This document shows, piece after piece, positions 5,077 through 5,279 of a stretch of DNA of 5,279 nt. The DNA comes from JAJNPS01 sp031426185 (GTDB lineage: Bacteria > Pseudomonadota > Alphaproteobacteria > Rhodobacterales > Rhodobacteraceae), in contig JANPKV010000008.1 of NCBI GenBank assembly GCA_031426185.1, forward strand, positions 1-5,279, read 5' to 3'. Made by a program: the position numbers and the translations under genes. Within the stretch, counting starts at the first letter, position 1. Every line of letters starts with the position of its first letter. Under the pieces are notes generated by a model, which was not told the origin of the DNA, made no database searches, and was given only the letters and a program-made list of their open reading frames with translations.

Positions 5077-5279
5077 AAAACAGCACCAGAATGATTCCCA
5101 TGATCGTACAGCCGGCGATGGCATTCACGCCATCGAGCATGGTGAGCGCAAACTTTCGCATCCCGAACGCGTAGTTCATCGCCATCCATGGCGTGATGAA
5201 GAACGCCCCAATGCCCAGTCCGGACACCGCTCCCTCGCCCAGGGTGTCTATTCCTGCCGCTGTAAACACATGGCGCATC
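5075..5279 (-). CDS. DUF1761 family membrane protein, C-terminal part (partial)
   Basis: The frame enters from the right edge and ends at the TAA at 5077-5075. The visible 67 or so residues start with a Met that is probably internal, because family members are usually about 130-140 residues long with an N-terminal transmembrane helix missing here. Two hydrophobic segments are seen: one around GAVSGLGIGAFFITPWMAMNYAFG and one at the end, LDGVNAIAGCTIMGIILVLF. The order of a Gly/Ala-rich helix, then an N-x-x-F-x-x-R-type motif (NYAFGMRKFAL), then a D-G helix ending in IMGIIL is typical of DUF1761. The function is unknown. The gene converges on DUF2853, and its stop codon overlaps the T-tract of the plus-strand terminator. 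Confidence 0.72.
   Translation of the reverse strand, partial: MRHVFTAAGIDTLGEGAVSGLGIGAFFITPWMAMNYAFGMRKFALTMLDGVNAIAGCTIMGIILVLF

Noticed and set aside
4900..5124. Minus-strand frame of 74 codons in the intergenic stretch
   Set aside because: It overlaps the DUF1761 coding end and includes the hairpin arms and the poly-A/T tract. It has no ribosome site and its composition is that of an artefact. If the DNA proves to be a dispersed repeat, similar frames would appear in databases as false hypothetical proteins.
1..5279. CRISPR arrays, tRNA or rRNA genes, insertion sequences, phage or toxin-antitoxin genes
   Set aside because: No regularly spaced repeats, tRNA-like cloverleaf, transposase frames or terminal repeats were seen. 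The gene content is conserved chromosomal core.

Overview
The window is GC-rich chromosomal DNA from an alphaproteobacterium, almost certainly a member of the Rhodobacteraceae (Rhodobacter/Roseobacter group). The evidence is the redox-control locus in its standard layout: regB running leftward, with senC (prrC), regA (prrA) and hvrA running rightward from the shared gap, and ahcY nearby. The RegA protein has the usual 184-residue length, and its Fis-type C-terminus is very close to what I recall of Rhodobacter RegA.

Layout. Bases 1-426 (minus) hold the first 142 codons of regB, the membrane sensor kinase; its kinase core lies outside the window. Bases 427-530 are the divergent regB/senC control region, with a GC-rich palindrome. 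Bases 531-1163 are senC (Sco1-type copper protein), 1223-1777 regA (response regulator) and 1850-2164 hvrA (small H-NS-like protein), all plus strand with short spacers that contain small hairpins. Bases 2240-2833 (minus) encode a YfbR-like HD phosphohydrolase that converges on hvrA across two hairpins and diverges from ahcY. Bases 2925-4313 are ahcY (S-adenosylhomocysteine hydrolase, 462 aa). Bases 4479-4820 encode a DUF2853 protein. Bases 4863-5074 have no gene I can support but contain a striking set of mutually exclusive hairpins ending in a U-tract terminator. Bases 5075-5279 (minus) are the C-terminal part of a DUF1761 membrane protein.

How the genes work together. In known Rhodobacter systems RegB senses redox state through the quinone pool and cytochrome oxidase activity and phosphorylates RegA. 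RegA then controls photosynthesis, carbon and nitrogen fixation and respiratory genes. SenC/PrrC delivers copper to cytochrome c oxidase and influences the signal to RegB. HvrA adjusts photosynthesis (light-dependent) and nitrogen fixation genes. AhcY recycles S-adenosylhomocysteine from methyl transfer, including the methylation steps of bacteriochlorophyll synthesis, which may explain its place next to this cluster. The HD hydrolase and the DUF2853 and DUF1761 proteins are housekeeping or unknown genes.

Most of the window is ordinary and well conserved. The least explained part is 4821-5076: a strong stem without a U-tract, then about 125 bases without a gene, then a three-arm pairing switch (arms at 4989-5000, 5037-5048 and 5059-5070) ending in a seven-T tract. 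It could be a regulated terminator, a small RNA or a copy of a dispersed repeat.
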